64,000 nucleotides of DNA from Diploptera punctata (taxonomy: Eukaryota; Arthropoda; Insecta; Blattodea; Blaberidae): contig JASPKZ010007795.1 of NCBI GenBank assembly GCA_030220185.1, positions 1,142,501-1,206,500 of the forward strand. Direction: 5' to 3'. Shown here piece by piece: positions 28,056-38,139 of the stretch; position 1 is the first letter of the stretch, and the number at the start of each line of letters is the position of its first letter. A program made the position numbers and the translations under genes. The notes beneath the pieces are model-generated. The model worked only from the letters and a program-made list of their open reading frames with translations. It searched no databases and had not been told where the DNA came from.

Positions 28056-28321
28056 ATTTGTTGGGGGAGGAGTGATACTATCAAGTTTTATTTAAATAAA
28101 TCAGTTAATGAATCGTTTTTTGGCACTCCCCCCCTCATTTTTTTTTTTTTCTTCTCTCTAAAGATTATTTTTCAGAGAAATTTGCAGGGGTCTTCAACTG
28201 GCATCAGATTGATGATTTTGTGACAGTTTGATATTTCTTCTCATCTTCTCCCTCTGATTCATTTATAAATTGCTTAAATCATTTAGTTACTATCTTTAGA
28301 GCAAACAAACACACTCCATGG

Positions 28322-28826
28322 TGCAACAGGCCTAGAAAGCCTTTGGCCTACCAGCCGGCTGTTGGTCTCATATCCACGTGTTGATCACAGAGGTAGACAA
28401 TTATACAGCCAGTGTTGGAGTAACATGTGGTTAGCATGTCAGGTTCCCTAGCTGTTATAGCTGGTTTTCTCAACCTGGAGCCGCTACTTATTGTAGCTAC
28501 CCAAATTCCTCATTATACTAGATGGGACAACCAATCCCTTATTGCGCAAAATGGTCGCATGAAGAAATATTTAATTTTAGGAAGTGATTATTTGAGGTTA
28601 TTTTAATTAAATATATTTTTAGTCTGATCATCTTACCTCAATATTAAATTGTTTTTAAACATGTCCAAGAACAAATCAACATTAATATTGAGGTAAGATC
28701 AGACTAAAAATAATATAATTCCATGAGAAAATTTCTCTTCCCCCATTGAGACTCGAATCAGTACAAGTCCCATAACTTTGCGCCAAGATATCTTGCCTTA
28801 ACCACTCTACTATGGTGCGGGACATC
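28322..28826 (-). mobile_element. SINE family 1, split by a PLE palindrome
   Basis: The two halves (28322-28561 and 28723-28826) align to 799-1145. The tRNA head is in the right half (TAACCACTCTACTATGGTGC in the forward sense). Confidence 0.75.
28562..28722. repeat. Compact PLE palindrome inside SINE 1
   Basis: TTTTAGGAAGTGATTATTTG, then TTTTAGTCTGATCATCTTACC facing GGTAAGATCAGACTAAAA. The hinge keeps only AACATGTCCAAGAACAAATC. Same family as 10737 and 25693. Confidence 0.65.
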
Positions 28827-28924
28827 TTTAGAGCAATAGAATAAAAATAAATCAAGGTAGATGGCATCTAATGTAAAAAAAGTGACCAAAATTTATTTAT
28901 TTTAATTATTTAATTGTATCTGGA

Positions 28925-29160
28925 GTCGCCATGGTGGTTTAGTGGTTATACTCCTTGCCTCTGGTCCCAAGGGTTGTGGGTTAAAACCAGGATGGGGTCA
29001 GTGGATTTTTTTAGGATGGAAAATTCAAGGAGCAAGTCCTCTGATAGGGGAGCTTGTTAAGGTGCCTGGGTCTGTGGGGGAGTCTGAAGATTTTCAGGCG
29101 TCGTAAAAGATCCTTAAGGCCTGAATAAAAAGATCTCTAAGTAAAATTTGGCCGATCTGA
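28925..29160 (+). repeat. tRNA-derived SINE-like element
   Basis: GGTGGTTTAGTGGTTATACTC and GTGGGTTAAAACCAGG look like degraded A and B boxes. A GGGGTCAGTGGATTTTTTTA body follows. Single copy in the window. Confidence 0.35.
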
Positions 29161-29644
29161 ACATCCAAGTAATACTTTTGTTGCCTGCTGACTAGATTTC
29201 CATCATTGATGTGGTATGTAGTGATCTTGCATGTTCATTCATGACATCTATGGGCAAAATAATGTAACTGTGAATTAACTGGTGGCCGAGTAATAGCTCG
29301 TAACAAAGTTGAATCTAATGGCACAACATTGGGGTGGGGGCTATAGCCTTTATATATATATAATTGTATTATCACATAATAAATGATAAAAATACAGTTC
29401 TGAAATGTGTATAAGAGCAAATATTCTTTCTTGGGCTCTGTTGAGTTCTTTATACTCAAGTTCTTTTCAACCAGGTTTATTTTCTTTATTCTAACGGTTA
29501 TGGTACCGAATGGTTGCCGGTGTCAGTGCAAAACACCATAGGTGTTTTAATAATTTTTGAGTAGATTATCGATTCTATGCAGTATATTATTTTTTAAATT
29601 ATGAAAATATTGTATGGTAATAAAATCGAATTCCCAATAAGTCA
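29161..29644. other. Intronic stretch without recognisable feature
   Basis: Only short shadow ORFs and a small TA run (29352-29362). Nothing else is supported. Confidence 0.45.
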
Positions 29645-30245
29645 TCATAATCATCAGCACACAAGTACATTCACGAATATTGGCCATTTGTTGACCTGTT
29701 TCGGCCTCAGAGAGAAACACCATCCAGAAGTCTTTTGAGTGGACGTCCTGGTCTTCTTCTTCCTGCAGGTTGATATCTTAACATTTGTTTGGGTATTCTG
29801 TGATCTTCCATTCGATGAACATGTTGCATCCATCTTGACTTATAATCAGAAATTTTGTTTTCTAAAGATTCCATGTGTAATTCTTCTAAGATGTCTTCAT
29901 TTTTTTGTGATCTAGTAGTGTGTATCCTGCAGTCCTCCGAAGATATCTCATTTCAGCAGATCTAAGTCTCTGTATATCCTTCTGTTTCAACGTCCATACT
30001 TCGCTACCATACAAAAGAGTTGGAAGAGCCAGTGTTTTATACACTTTCAGTCTTGAATGCTTTTGGACTAACTGTGGCTTGAAGATAGAATTTATTAACC
30101 CTAAAATTCTTAAAAATTTAGATATTTTTGCATTTACATCCTTTTCTTCTTCATATGAGATATTGCATCCTAGATATGTAAAATTATTCACCTGCTCCAA
30201 AATTGTATTGTCCAGTACAATAAGTTCAAAATTTAAAAATAATTG
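29645..30245 (-). pseudogene. LINE C-terminal fragment
   Basis: The reverse strand encodes MEQVNNFTYLGCNISYEEEK and LALPTLLYGSEVWTLKQKDI, then RRTAGYTLLDHKK (29886-30200), continuing degenerate towards 29700. Same RT-tail family as 30447-31025. Confidence 0.65.
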
Positions 30246-30249
30246 AAAT

Positions 30250-30400
30250 ATAGTTTAGAATGGAGACAATGGTCTTTGAAACATTTCAGATGAGAAAATT
30301 TGATATGAGGTGAGGTGTATATTTCCAGTTTTTGTAACTTGATAGAAAAACTTCATAATGTTAATTTAATATTTAAAGGAAGTATCACTATGAGGTTTAT
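30250..30400 (+). repeat. PLE 3' end fragment
   Basis: CAATGGTCTTTGAAACATTTC (hammerhead 3' half), then GATATGAGGTGAGG and TTCATAATGTTAATTTAATA. A second end in reverse (GGAAGTATCACTATGAGG) follows at 30378. Confidence 0.45.
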
Positions 30401-30404
30401 TTTC

Positions 30405-31045
30405 TTCTTCTTCCTTCCAAGTATTAGGCCAAGGCCTGTTACGATCCTATAAAAAATTTTCCCTCCAGCGTTTCATAGGACGGCCCAGTGATCTTCGTCC
30501 TCTTGGTATATAATTATAAACAGCTTTGGGGATCCGATTTGAACTCATTCTTTCAAGATGGTGTTTCCAATTTAGTTGGTACTGTTTAATATATTCCAAA
30601 ATTGGCGTAGTCTTCAATTCTTTTAAGATGTCGGTGTTCCTTTTCCGATCCCATCTGGTGAAACCCGCTGTTCTGCGCATGAATCTCATTTCACAAGCCG
30701 TTATTCTGCTTTTATGTTGTCTTTTTAGTGTCCATGCTTCACTACCATAGATCAACACTGGTCTAGCCAAAGTGTTATATAAACGTAATCTGGTGTTTTT
30801 TTGTACAAGGGATGGTTTCATAACTTGATTAATAATTCCTAAACTTTTATTATAACTAATCATTTTTTCAGGGATATCTTTTTCATCCCAGATAGAGAGA
30901 TAATATCCAAGGTATTTAAATTGATTAGATCTCTCCAAAATTTTATTCTGGAGGCAGATTTTACTTTTTATGGGGTCCTTCCCATGAAATGCCATAATTT
31001 TAGTTTTGTTAATTGATATTTCCATATTAAATTTGGCACCTATTT
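30405..31045 (-). pseudogene. LINE C-terminal fragment with 192-codon open frame
   Basis: The reverse strand encodes INKTKIMAFHGKDPIKSKIC, NQFKYLGYYLSIWDEKDIPE, LARPVLIYGSEAWTLKRQHK, RRTAGFTRWDRKRNTDIL and GRRSLGRPMKRWRENFL. This is the post-catalytic tail of a LINE RT; the YADD domain is absent. The 3' end (about 30405-30470) recurs in reverse at 52930-53045. A PLE is inserted directly upstream at 31051. Confidence 0.7.
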
Positions 31046-31101
31046 TTTATTAAGGTAGAATATTTTTATCACTCACCTCATATTGTTCTTCTTATTTGAT
31101 T

Positions 31102-31144
31102 ATAAACTAGTTTCGGAACATAGTTTCTGTTCCATCCTCAGTAT
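31102..31144 (-). ncRNA. Minimal hammerhead ribozyme motif overlapping the ORF end
   Basis: Identical in design to 11624-11666: stem I ATA/TAT, core CTGAGGA, stem II GGAACA/TGTTCC, GAAA, CTAG, cleavage TT. The ORF stop TAG lies in stem III. Confidence 0.7.
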
Positions 31145-31838
31145 CGTCACGACCGTTGTTCTGTCGTCTTGAAGAGCTGTCCTTCTCTCCTTCCATTGGC
31201 TGACTGAAAAACCTCGAAACCAGGTCATTCTCACCGAGAATTTCAAAGTTCATTAATTTCTTCTTTTCGCTCTTTTGAATGTAGATCTTTTCCCAAACAG
31301 TAAGTTCTTTAGGTTTTTCTATTTGTTTTAATAATTTAGCTTCTTTCTCGATAAGATGTTTTTCAGACCATGCATGGGCAGCCACTGCAGATTTTTCTAC
31401 TTCCCCTTTCTTGACATTCCTGAGATGTTCTTTCACTCTAGTTTTCAAATTTCTTTTAGTTTTTCCTATGTAGAATTTCTCACATTCTTCACATTTAATT
31501 TGATAAATCCCTGATTTGTTTTCTTCTTTAATTTTCTCATTCTTATTAGGTCTAATCAGTCTGCTGATGCTGTAGTCATTTTTGGGTGCTAACCTTATGT
31601 TGAAATCTTTAAAATTTTTTTGAAACTTGTGGTGTTTTAATGGATGATATGTGAATTTTCTAAATTTTACATTATTTTCTTTTACTTTTAGAAGAGTGCT
31701 TTGATTAATAAATTTTTGTCTTTTGAACTTGTTTATTTTTTTGAGTATCATTTTTATTGCAAAACCATTTTTCATGGCTACGTTGATTATGTGTTCTTTT
31801 TCTTTTTCATAATTTTCTTTGTTCATTGGTATGTTCAC
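31107..31838 (-). CDS. PLE C-terminal fragment with intact GIY-YIG endonuclease domain (243 aa)
   Basis: Penelope-like elements encode an RT fused to a GIY-YIG nuclease that nicks target DNA. This frame starts after the RT, with FRKFTYHPLKHHKFQKNF. It then has GIYQIKCEECEKFYIGKTKR (GIY and YIG motifs, conserved Arg downstream), RVKEHLRNVKKGEVEKSAVA, HAWSEKH and a tail ending TEDGTETMFRN. The nuclease is complete and undisturbed, the longest clean PLE frame here, but the RT is missing. Its last 11 codons coincide with the hammerhead motif. Identical tails are at 11455-11661 and 51845-52165. Confidence 0.75.
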   Translation of the reverse strand: MNIPMNKENYEKEKEHIINVAMKNGFAIKMILKKINKFKRQKFINQSTLLKVKENNVKFRKFTYHPLKHHKFQKNFKDFNIRLAPKNDYSISRLIRPNKNEKIKEENKSGIYQIKCEECEKFYIGKTKRNLKTRVKEHLRNVKKGEVEKSAVAAHAWSEKHLIEKEAKLLKQIEKPKELTVWEKIYIQKSEKKKLMNFEILGENDLVSRFFSQPMEGEKDSSSRRQNNGRDDTEDGTETMFRN

Positions 31839-31975
31839 TAATCTATGTGTCCTAAAATAAGTAAGTACCTATTTTTTTATTTTAATTATTATTAATTAGG
31901 TTATTTTCACTTACCACATATTTGTAATTTTCTTACAGACTGCAGTTTCTGCGCTCTGTGTTATTGTCATGTCCA

Positions 31976-32255
31976 CTGCTGTGGTCTCGAGGTAGCATGC
32001 TGCCTTGTCACGCAGCGGGCCTGGGTTCGATCCCCGGTCAGGGCAGTTTTCCTGGGTGAGGTTTTTATCGGGTTTTTCCTAACCTGTAAGACAAATTTCA
32101 GGAAAACTTTAAGGCCCAAACGGTGTCCGAAAATATATGGCCACCATCATCATCCTTATCATTATCATCATCATCGTCCTTCACCGGTGTGGAAAGCAAC
32201 GGGAAGCTACCACACCTATGATTACAGTGAAGGACCTGCCCTCGGGCAGTTTTGC
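31976..32255 (+). mobile_element. SINE family 2, 3'-truncated
   Basis: Head GTGGTCTCGAGGTAGCATGC and B box GGGTTCGATCCCCGG. It ends at GGGCAGTTTTGCC. It lies in a PLE left-arm remnant (31890-31975, TTACCACATATTTG and CTGCAGTTTCTG). Confidence 0.75.
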
Positions 32256-32262
32256 CAATGCT

Positions 32263-32435
32263 TCCTCACCTCATACTCTGTGATCTTCAAGCACAGAACC
32301 ACAGTTTTGAGAGGGATGACTCTCAAAACTATGGTTCTGTGCTTGAAGATCGTGGAATATGAGGTGAGATTTCATGATTCACTATTTATTAGTTATTAAA
32401 TTGAAAACCTTATAATGTTATTTTCCATAATTAAT
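32263..32435. repeat. PLE palindrome hinged inside hammerhead stem II
   Basis: CTTCAAGCACAGAACCACAG faces CTATGGTTCTGTGCTTGAAG, with GAGAGGGATGACTCTC at the tip. The right side continues ATATGAGGTGAG and AAAACCTTATAATGTTATTT. Confidence 0.6.
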
Positions 32436-32447
32436 TTATTAAAACAA

Positions 32448-32575
32448 TTATGAGGTTTTATTTAACAATCAATAAATGAATCAAATTTTGCACGTCAGAC
32501 AAACTGTCTTTGGAACTAGTCCTGGAAAATTACAAAATAAGAGGTGAGGTATAAATCTGATTTATTTATTGATTA
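32448..32575. repeat. Degenerate collapsed PLE element
   Basis: AATTATGAGGTTTTATTTAA at the left, CTTTGGAACTAGTCC (hammerhead relic) in the middle, AAATAAGAGGTGAGG towards the right. It lies just upstream of a FANCA exon. Confidence 0.4.
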
Positions 32576-32596
32576 TTTCAAAATGTTTATTTTCAG

Positions 32597-32761
32597 GTAG
32601 TTGATGCACTGTTGGATACATTCTTCAAATGTCATGCCATCAATTCTCATATTTTTCATCAGAAATTTACAGAACTATTTCATCTCATGCCCATGAAGAT
32701 TTTACTTTTTCATAAGATTGTTGAAAGTTGCTTAGACAATAGCATTAAATCTGCTAGCAAG
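32597..32761 (+). CDS. FANCA: FANCA, exon 5 of 8 in window
   Basis: 55 codons between TTTATTTTCAG and GTGAGT, phase 0 on both sides. The start, VVDALLDTFFKCHAINSHIF, matches vertebrate FANCA AVDLLLTSFCQNLM, and MPMKILLFHKIVESCLDN matches the following helix around VLPAVLTRLCQLL. It follows exon 4 in the expected order. Confidence 0.85.
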
Positions 32762-32877
32762 GTGAGTAATATTGAATATCACGTATAAATAAAATATAAC
32801 ATTTTTCTAATTTGTACTGACAACATGAGTCCATAATAACCTGTAAATTAAGATTGCATCTGTGGTTTAGCAATTAG

Positions 32878-33786
32878 GGCCGCATGCAAATACATTAGTC
32901 TCTACTCAAATTACTTCCAGTCACTGGTGAGCAAGTACAAAGATCGAATTAGCTACCCACTAACTGGTCATGCATGAAAGTCGTCATTTTTGTAATATTG
33001 GCAAGAAATTACCCTGAATTCTCAGCGATAAAACCATTTCCATTATTTTCGTCTGCTAGAGGAACGCATTTACGCTTGCATCCCGCAAATAATACCGTAT
33101 ACGACGACGTCTGCATCACGCAATATTATGCTGATTTTCCTGTTCTTCCAGTTGAATTCATTGGTAGACTCTATCAAATTCCTCTTCTCCGCATATACCG
33201 AAAACATGATCGAAGTCTTCAAGGTCCGACATCTTGGATAAAGCAGCAAGGTATGCGGCAAGGATTCAAACTACATCGGTTCCCATCGGGTTGCTCATGA
33301 TTCATTTCTCTGCTAAGTCACTTCGTCAGGTGGCTTAGGAATTTCAACAATTATTATCGCATGAACAGATTTTTGAGTATGCAAAAACAAATTTGGATGC
33401 AAACTTTCTCAGCAGAGTACAGGCAGAGAATGACTTTTACGGTCTAATAAAAGTAAAAAAGTAAAGTGAAGTGATCCCACAACAGGCCCGGAGGTCCTTG
33501 GGGTAGTAGGAGGTAAAGGCTCCCACTTTTTTCTTGACAATCGGCACTTTATGTCAGCCGGGTTGTCAGCCCTGCATGACGGCCGCCTTTACCCCCAGAA
33601 CAAGCGTCTGGTACTCATTTCCGTTAGAGGCTGAGTCGACGCCAGGACCATAGTGCCGCCAGAGGGTTTGGATCAGTTTAAAAATCCTGACCCCAACGGG
33701 ACTTGTACCTCGACCCTCCAGCTTGTAGCTCAGTGCCTTAACCACTACGGCGTGCCCCTTTATGGTCTAATGCATTCATAGAATCG
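32878..33786 (-). mobile_element. PIF/Harbinger-like non-autonomous element, copy D, with SINE inside
   Basis: It starts GGGCCGCATGC after TTA and carries the shared body, but the internal ORF is broken. The right part is split by a SINE at TTTTACGGTCTAAT, and the expected CGACCC end is degenerate. Confidence 0.6.
33450..33762 (-). mobile_element. SINE family 3, reverse copy
   Basis: Reverse counterpart of 9965-10269, including GGCTGAGTCGACGCC and GCACGCCGTAGTGGTTAAGG on the reverse strand. TTTAYGGTCTAAT on both sides is the probable target duplication. Confidence 0.8.
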
Positions 33787-33989
33787 CAGGAGTCCAGGTT
33801 TGATTTCTGGCTATATCAGGGAAATTTTTCTTTGAGTATAGGCTTCCGGAATGAGACACATCCAGTCTCTTATTGACAACTGAGTAGCTTCTTGATATGA
33901 GAAGAAGAGAAATCAGGTAAGAAAACTGAAACTAAAGTTGAGGGAAAAATGCTAATTACACTAGCCAACAAAATTTTACTTTTTTTCTG

Positions 33990-34870
33990 TATCTGGCATG
34001 GAAGCAGCTAATCTTTATGTTTTCGGGTGTGCTGATAATGAAAATGCAAAATTAGCTCTCGTTTTGAAGTTATGCTAACTTTACATTATTGCCTATATGA
34101 GCTTATGCATGTATTTTACCTTGTTGTTATCCGTTGGAGAAAGGTCACTGAAGGCACAACTGCTATGCCTGGCATTTGTAATTTTCTGCTGGTGATTCCC
34201 TAATTAGTGTCCAGCAGTAATCAGCTAATATTGATGCACTCCACTTTCCCTGATATCTCATTTTCATGTTTGAAATTTGCTGGTGGAAGTGTTCCCTGTG
34301 CTCATTGCTTACAGCACCACAGTTGTCAGAAAAAAGTCCAAGTAGGAATCTAAGAAATGTAACTTTAAGGACATGTTATACCCCAGTCTATCGTAGCAGT
34401 GCAGAATATTTGCCACAAGTTTTCTGCCCTCTTATTTCCTAGAAAGTTTGTTGACACTTGATCAAAGACATCCCAAGCTAACTTACCTGTCAGGCTGGTG
34501 TTGATATGCTCATCTTTGTACATTTTCCGTATCTGGGGACACACGAAAACCCCCTCTTTTTTTTCGTCTCACTAAGCTGTGGAAATTTCTGGTGCAAATA
34601 GATAAATGCTACCCAGTTTTGTCCATGGCTTAACAAAGTTTTTCAATAGGCCCAATTTTGCATGAAGAGCAGGGAGAATTACATGCTTGGATTCGACAAG
34701 TGCTTCTTGCATAACATTGTGAGGTCTGGTTCAAGTGATAGGCCAATCTTTCTTCTTATAATGAAGTGCTATTATGCAGCTATCCCAGAGGCACTGAAAG
34801 CAACAGAACTGGATATAGCCCTGTTGTAGCCCAAGTAGTATGCCTACAGTTTTCAGATCACCGGAAATCT
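33990..34870 (-). pseudogene. Decayed arthropod transposon-type protein
   Basis: The reverse strand reads, in shifting frames, MQEALVESKHVILPALHAKL, then GLLKNFVKPW and, further on, AVSNEHREHFHQQISNMKMR with YQGKWSASILADYCW. These parallel a widespread arthropod mobile-element protein with PPLHIKLGLMKQFVKAL and GERFHQDI..MEERYQGRWD motifs. I know the pattern but cannot name the superfamily with confidence. Many stops; non-functional. Confidence 0.5.
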
Positions 34871-34879
34871 TGTCATAGT

Positions 34880-35075
34880 TAAATCACAATGAATTTTGAA
34901 ATTCCCGATGAACAGGATCTGATCTCAAAGTTCATCAAATCGACACCAGATGGCTGAGATTTCAACAAAAATCTGATAGTCATAATGCCAGTTGAAAATG
35001 AGAGAGATGTTCCTCTTGAAAACTGCAGTTCCCGTGTTTAAGAAAACATAAACTATGAGGTAAGATAAGAAAAGA
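34880..35075 (+). pseudogene. PLE 3' fragment with hammerhead-like motif
   Basis: MNFEIPDEQDLISKFIKSTP with stops, then the ribozyme block, then AACTATGAGGTAAGAT. Same family as 19191. Confidence 0.6.
34991..35035 (+). ncRNA. Hammerhead-like motif, T3/A8, ACTGCAGT stem III
   Basis: Core TTGAAAA, unpaired T, stem II GAGAG/CTCTT-type, GAAA, 8-nt palindrome ACTGCAGT, cleavage TC, then CCGT. Stem I is reduced here. Confidence 0.45.
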
Positions 35076-35230
35076 CTAATATTTACTGGTGTGAAACAAG
35101 GAGGTCCTCTTTCACCCCTTTTATTTAATATTTATATGAATATAATTATCAGAGAAGTTAAAATTATAAGACATGAGCAAATACCTATAAACCACAATTT
35201 ATCTTTGGATAATGTAATATGTGTAGATAA

Positions 35231-35446
35231 GAATTAAATTAATGTTTTTATTACCTCACCTTATATCCTTTTTCTTCTATACTGCAGTTTCGGAGCTTAT
35301 CTCCATCGTCAGTAGCCTCTGGTCTGACGATGGAGATAAGCTCCGAAACTGCAGTATAGAAGAAAAAGGATATGAGGTGAGGTAATAAAAACATTAATTT
35401 AATTCTTAAATTAAACCTCATAGTGTTCTTTCCCTGTGAAAGTTAA
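35231..35446. mobile_element. 216-bp complete PLE palindrome with 12-bp target duplication
   Basis: ATGTGTAGATAA lies on both sides (35219-35230, 35447-35458). The arms GAATTAAATTAATG..CTCCATCGTCAG and complement meet near 35325 at the ribozyme 5' edge. The right end extends past symmetry with ACCTCATAGTGTTCTTTCC. The cleanest minimal element in the window. Confidence 0.85.
35277..35315 (-). ncRNA. Minimal hammerhead ribozyme motif
   Basis: Stem I CTA/TAG, core CTGACGA, unpaired T, stem II GGAG/CTCC, GAAA, stem III CTGCAG, cleavage TA. The facing arm (35324-35362) has the same core. Confidence 0.7.
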
Positions 35447-35659
35447 ATGTGTAGATAATTTGGTATTATTGGCTACCTCAGAGAATTATTTATAAAGACC
35501 ATTGTATAATTTGAAATTAATAGCAGAAAAATATTTGATGAAAATATCAGCTCAAAAATCCAAAATAATAGTTTTTATGGTAAATGTGCATGAGAGTAAA
35601 CCAATTAAATTGTCTCAGCTTCAGATTGTCATTTTTGACAGAATTGGATGTCTGCGACA

Positions 35660-38130
35660 AGATTACTTACTTACTTACTTACTCACTGGCACTATCGAAC
35701 CCGAAGGTTCATGGCCGCGCGGACATAAGCTCTCCATACATCCCTATCCTGAGCTAATGCTTTCCAATCATTCCCTGTATAATCTACTTCCCTCAAATCA
35801 TAGTTAATGTTGTTCTCCCACCTCATTCTTGGTCTACCAACTGGGCGCTTTCCCTCTGGCTTTCCTACAAGAAGCTTCCATGCACGTCTTTCATTCCCCA
35901 TACGTGCAACATGTCCTGCCCATCGCAGTCTACGAGACTTAACTGTTCTTATTATATCTGGCTTCCTATAAAGACCATGTAGTTCATTGTTATGTAGTCT
36001 TCTCCATTCATCTGTCTGTTCATCTCTCTTTGGTCCAAAAATTTTCCTAAGAACTTTATTCTCAAATACTCGTAATCTCCTTTCCTCCCTTAAAGTAAGA
36101 GTCCATGTTTCGCACCCATATAATATAACTGGTAGAATAATAGTTTTATATATTTTCAGCTTTACGTTTTTTGAAAGGAGTTGGGACATCAAAAGTCTCT
36201 GCAATGCATAATAGCAAGCATTTCCAGAATTGAGCCTATGTTTAATTTCTTTGTGCATCTCATTCCTATTTGTGATTATTGTTCCTAGGTATTTGAATTC
36301 AGCCACTTCCTCAAAATTTCCCTCATTTGTCATTAGCTGTCCATTTCCATTATATACTGAATTTCTACGTGTGACCATATATTTAGTTTTACTGATATTT
36401 ACTTCCAGTCCTAATTTCTTAGTGTTACTCAATAGTGTGTGCGTGTTGGCCTTTAGTATCTCCTCGCTATCGGCCAGTAGTACTACATCATCAGCATAAA
36501 CTAACAGCTTATTAATACCATTGAGTTGTAAGCCTTCCTCATTCTCTAAAGATTTAATGGCATGCTCTAGTACAAATTAAATAGTAGAGGAGATAGTGCA
36601 TCTCCTTGCTTCAACCCATTCTGGATTTCAAAAGTGTCTGAAAACTGTTTGCCTACACGCACCCTACTCTTTGAGCCATTTAGACACATTCGTATAAGTC
36701 TAACCAACTTTTTAGGAATTCCGAACTCCAGGAGGATACTATATAACTTCTCCCTCTTAATTGAATCATATGCTTTTTTGAAGTCTACATATAGTTGATG
36801 TACAGTACCATTATATTCCCATTTCTTCTCTAAAATCTGTCTTATACTGAAAATCTGATCTGTTGTAGACCTGTTTCTTCTTAATGCACATTGATGATCT
36901 CCTAGAATGTCATCAATATAGGGAGTAAGTCTGCTTACTAATATATTTGTTAGAATTTTGTACGAAGTTGAAAGTAATGAGATGCCCCTGTAGTTGTTGC
37001 AATCAGTTTTATCTCCTTTCTTATAAATTGGTAAGATAATTGATTCCTTCCATTCATCTGGAAGAGCTTCTTTTTCCCAAATCATACTAAGCAACCAGCG
37101 TATCTTGTCCATCAATTTTTCTCCCCCTGATTTTATCAGTTCTGCTGGGATCTCATCTGAACCTGATGCTTTATACATCTTCATTTTTTTCAATCGCCAT
37201 TTCAACCTCTAATGCACTTGGCTCTGCGACTAGCATTTCTGCTGTCTGTAACTTATCCTCCTCAATGTCCTGTTCTGTATGTACATTTAATAGCTGATTA
37301 AAGTAACCTTTCCATCTATTTAATATACTCCTAGAATCTGCAATCATATCCCCATTTTCATTCCGAATTATGTTTGTTCTAGCCTGAAACCCCTTCTTCT
37401 CTATCCTAATTCCCTGATATAATTCTCTAATGTTACTATTTTTTGCATTCATTTCAAGATCATTAATCTTCTCTCTCAAATATTCCCTCTTTTTACTCTT
37501 TAGTAACTTGGTGGTTTCCCTTCTAACACTACCCAATTGCTCTAAATTTACCTCATTTGGCTCGTGTAACCATTTCATTTTTTGCTAGCTTTCTTTTCTT
37601 TACAATGTCGGCACATTCCTCATCAAACCATTTCTTGTTTTGCCTCTTTTTTAAACAACCAATGCTTTCTGATGCTGACAATTTAATAGTATCTCTTATA
37701 GCCTCCCATTCTTTATTTATATCAGTTTCTTCTTCGTTTGCCACATTGTCATCTGAAGATTCCAGTACTTCAAATCTATTAGCTATTTTGATTTGGTATT
37801 CTTGCCGCATTTCATCATTTTTCAAGTTTTTTAATTCATATTTTACAGAATCATCTTTAGCGTTCGTTCCTCTCATAAGCGATAGCCGTTGTCTGATTTT
37901 CACTCTGACCAGATGATGATCCGAATTGCAGTCTGTCCCTCTAACTGATCTAACATCAATGATGCTACTGTGCCAGCGTTTATCCACTAATACATGATCT
38001 ATCTGGTTCCGAGTTTCTCCATCGTAAAATTTAATAAATATGTAAGAATAATAAATAATGTAATGAAGTCTACTTTTTTCATCTAAAAACACTCGCACCG
38101 TATATATCCATCTCAGGTAAAATAAACCAT
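35660..38130 (-). pseudogene. RTE-like LINE, 5'-truncated, frame-disrupted
   Basis: From upstream (high coordinates): an endonuclease C-terminal piece (ETRNQIDHVLVDKRW, SDHHLVRVKIRQRL), a linker, RT with KASGSDEIPAELI, PDEWKESIILPIYKKGDKTD, LYVDFKKAYDSIKREKL, NGLKQGDALSPLLF, LLVYADDVVLLADS, and a tail with RRLRWAGHVARMGNERRAW. The 3' end is CACTGAGTAAGTAAGTAAG in the coding sense, a simple tail. At least three frame breaks. Nearly the same element lies forward at 53345-55560. I place it in the RTE-like group by motif memory; a tree would settle it. Confidence 0.75.
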
Positions 38131-38139
38131 ATCCAACTT

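Larger units (their letters stand above)
31051..31866 (-). mobile_element. PLE, single inverted arm plus terminal piece
   Basis: The left end TAAGGTAGAATATTTTTATC is the reversed 3' tail. The body is one long GIY-YIG ORF. The right end TCCTAAAATAAGTA is the family's terminal motif, joined straight to the truncated ORF. ACCTATTTTTTAT (31038-31050) recurs with one extra T at 31867-31880 as target duplication. Confidence 0.75.
35078..35650 (+). pseudogene. LINE RT fragment, split by a small PLE palindrome
   Basis: It encodes TGVKQGGPLSPLLFNIYMNI, the RT motif around the GxKQGxxLSPLLF block, and after the insertion KISAQKSKIIVFMVN. It is truncated on both sides by other insertions. Confidence 0.65.

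Noticed and set aside
35692..38098. A host gene encoded by the long reverse frames
   Set aside because: Motif order, simple-repeat tail, frameshifts and a near-identical forward copy at 53345 identify it as a LINE.
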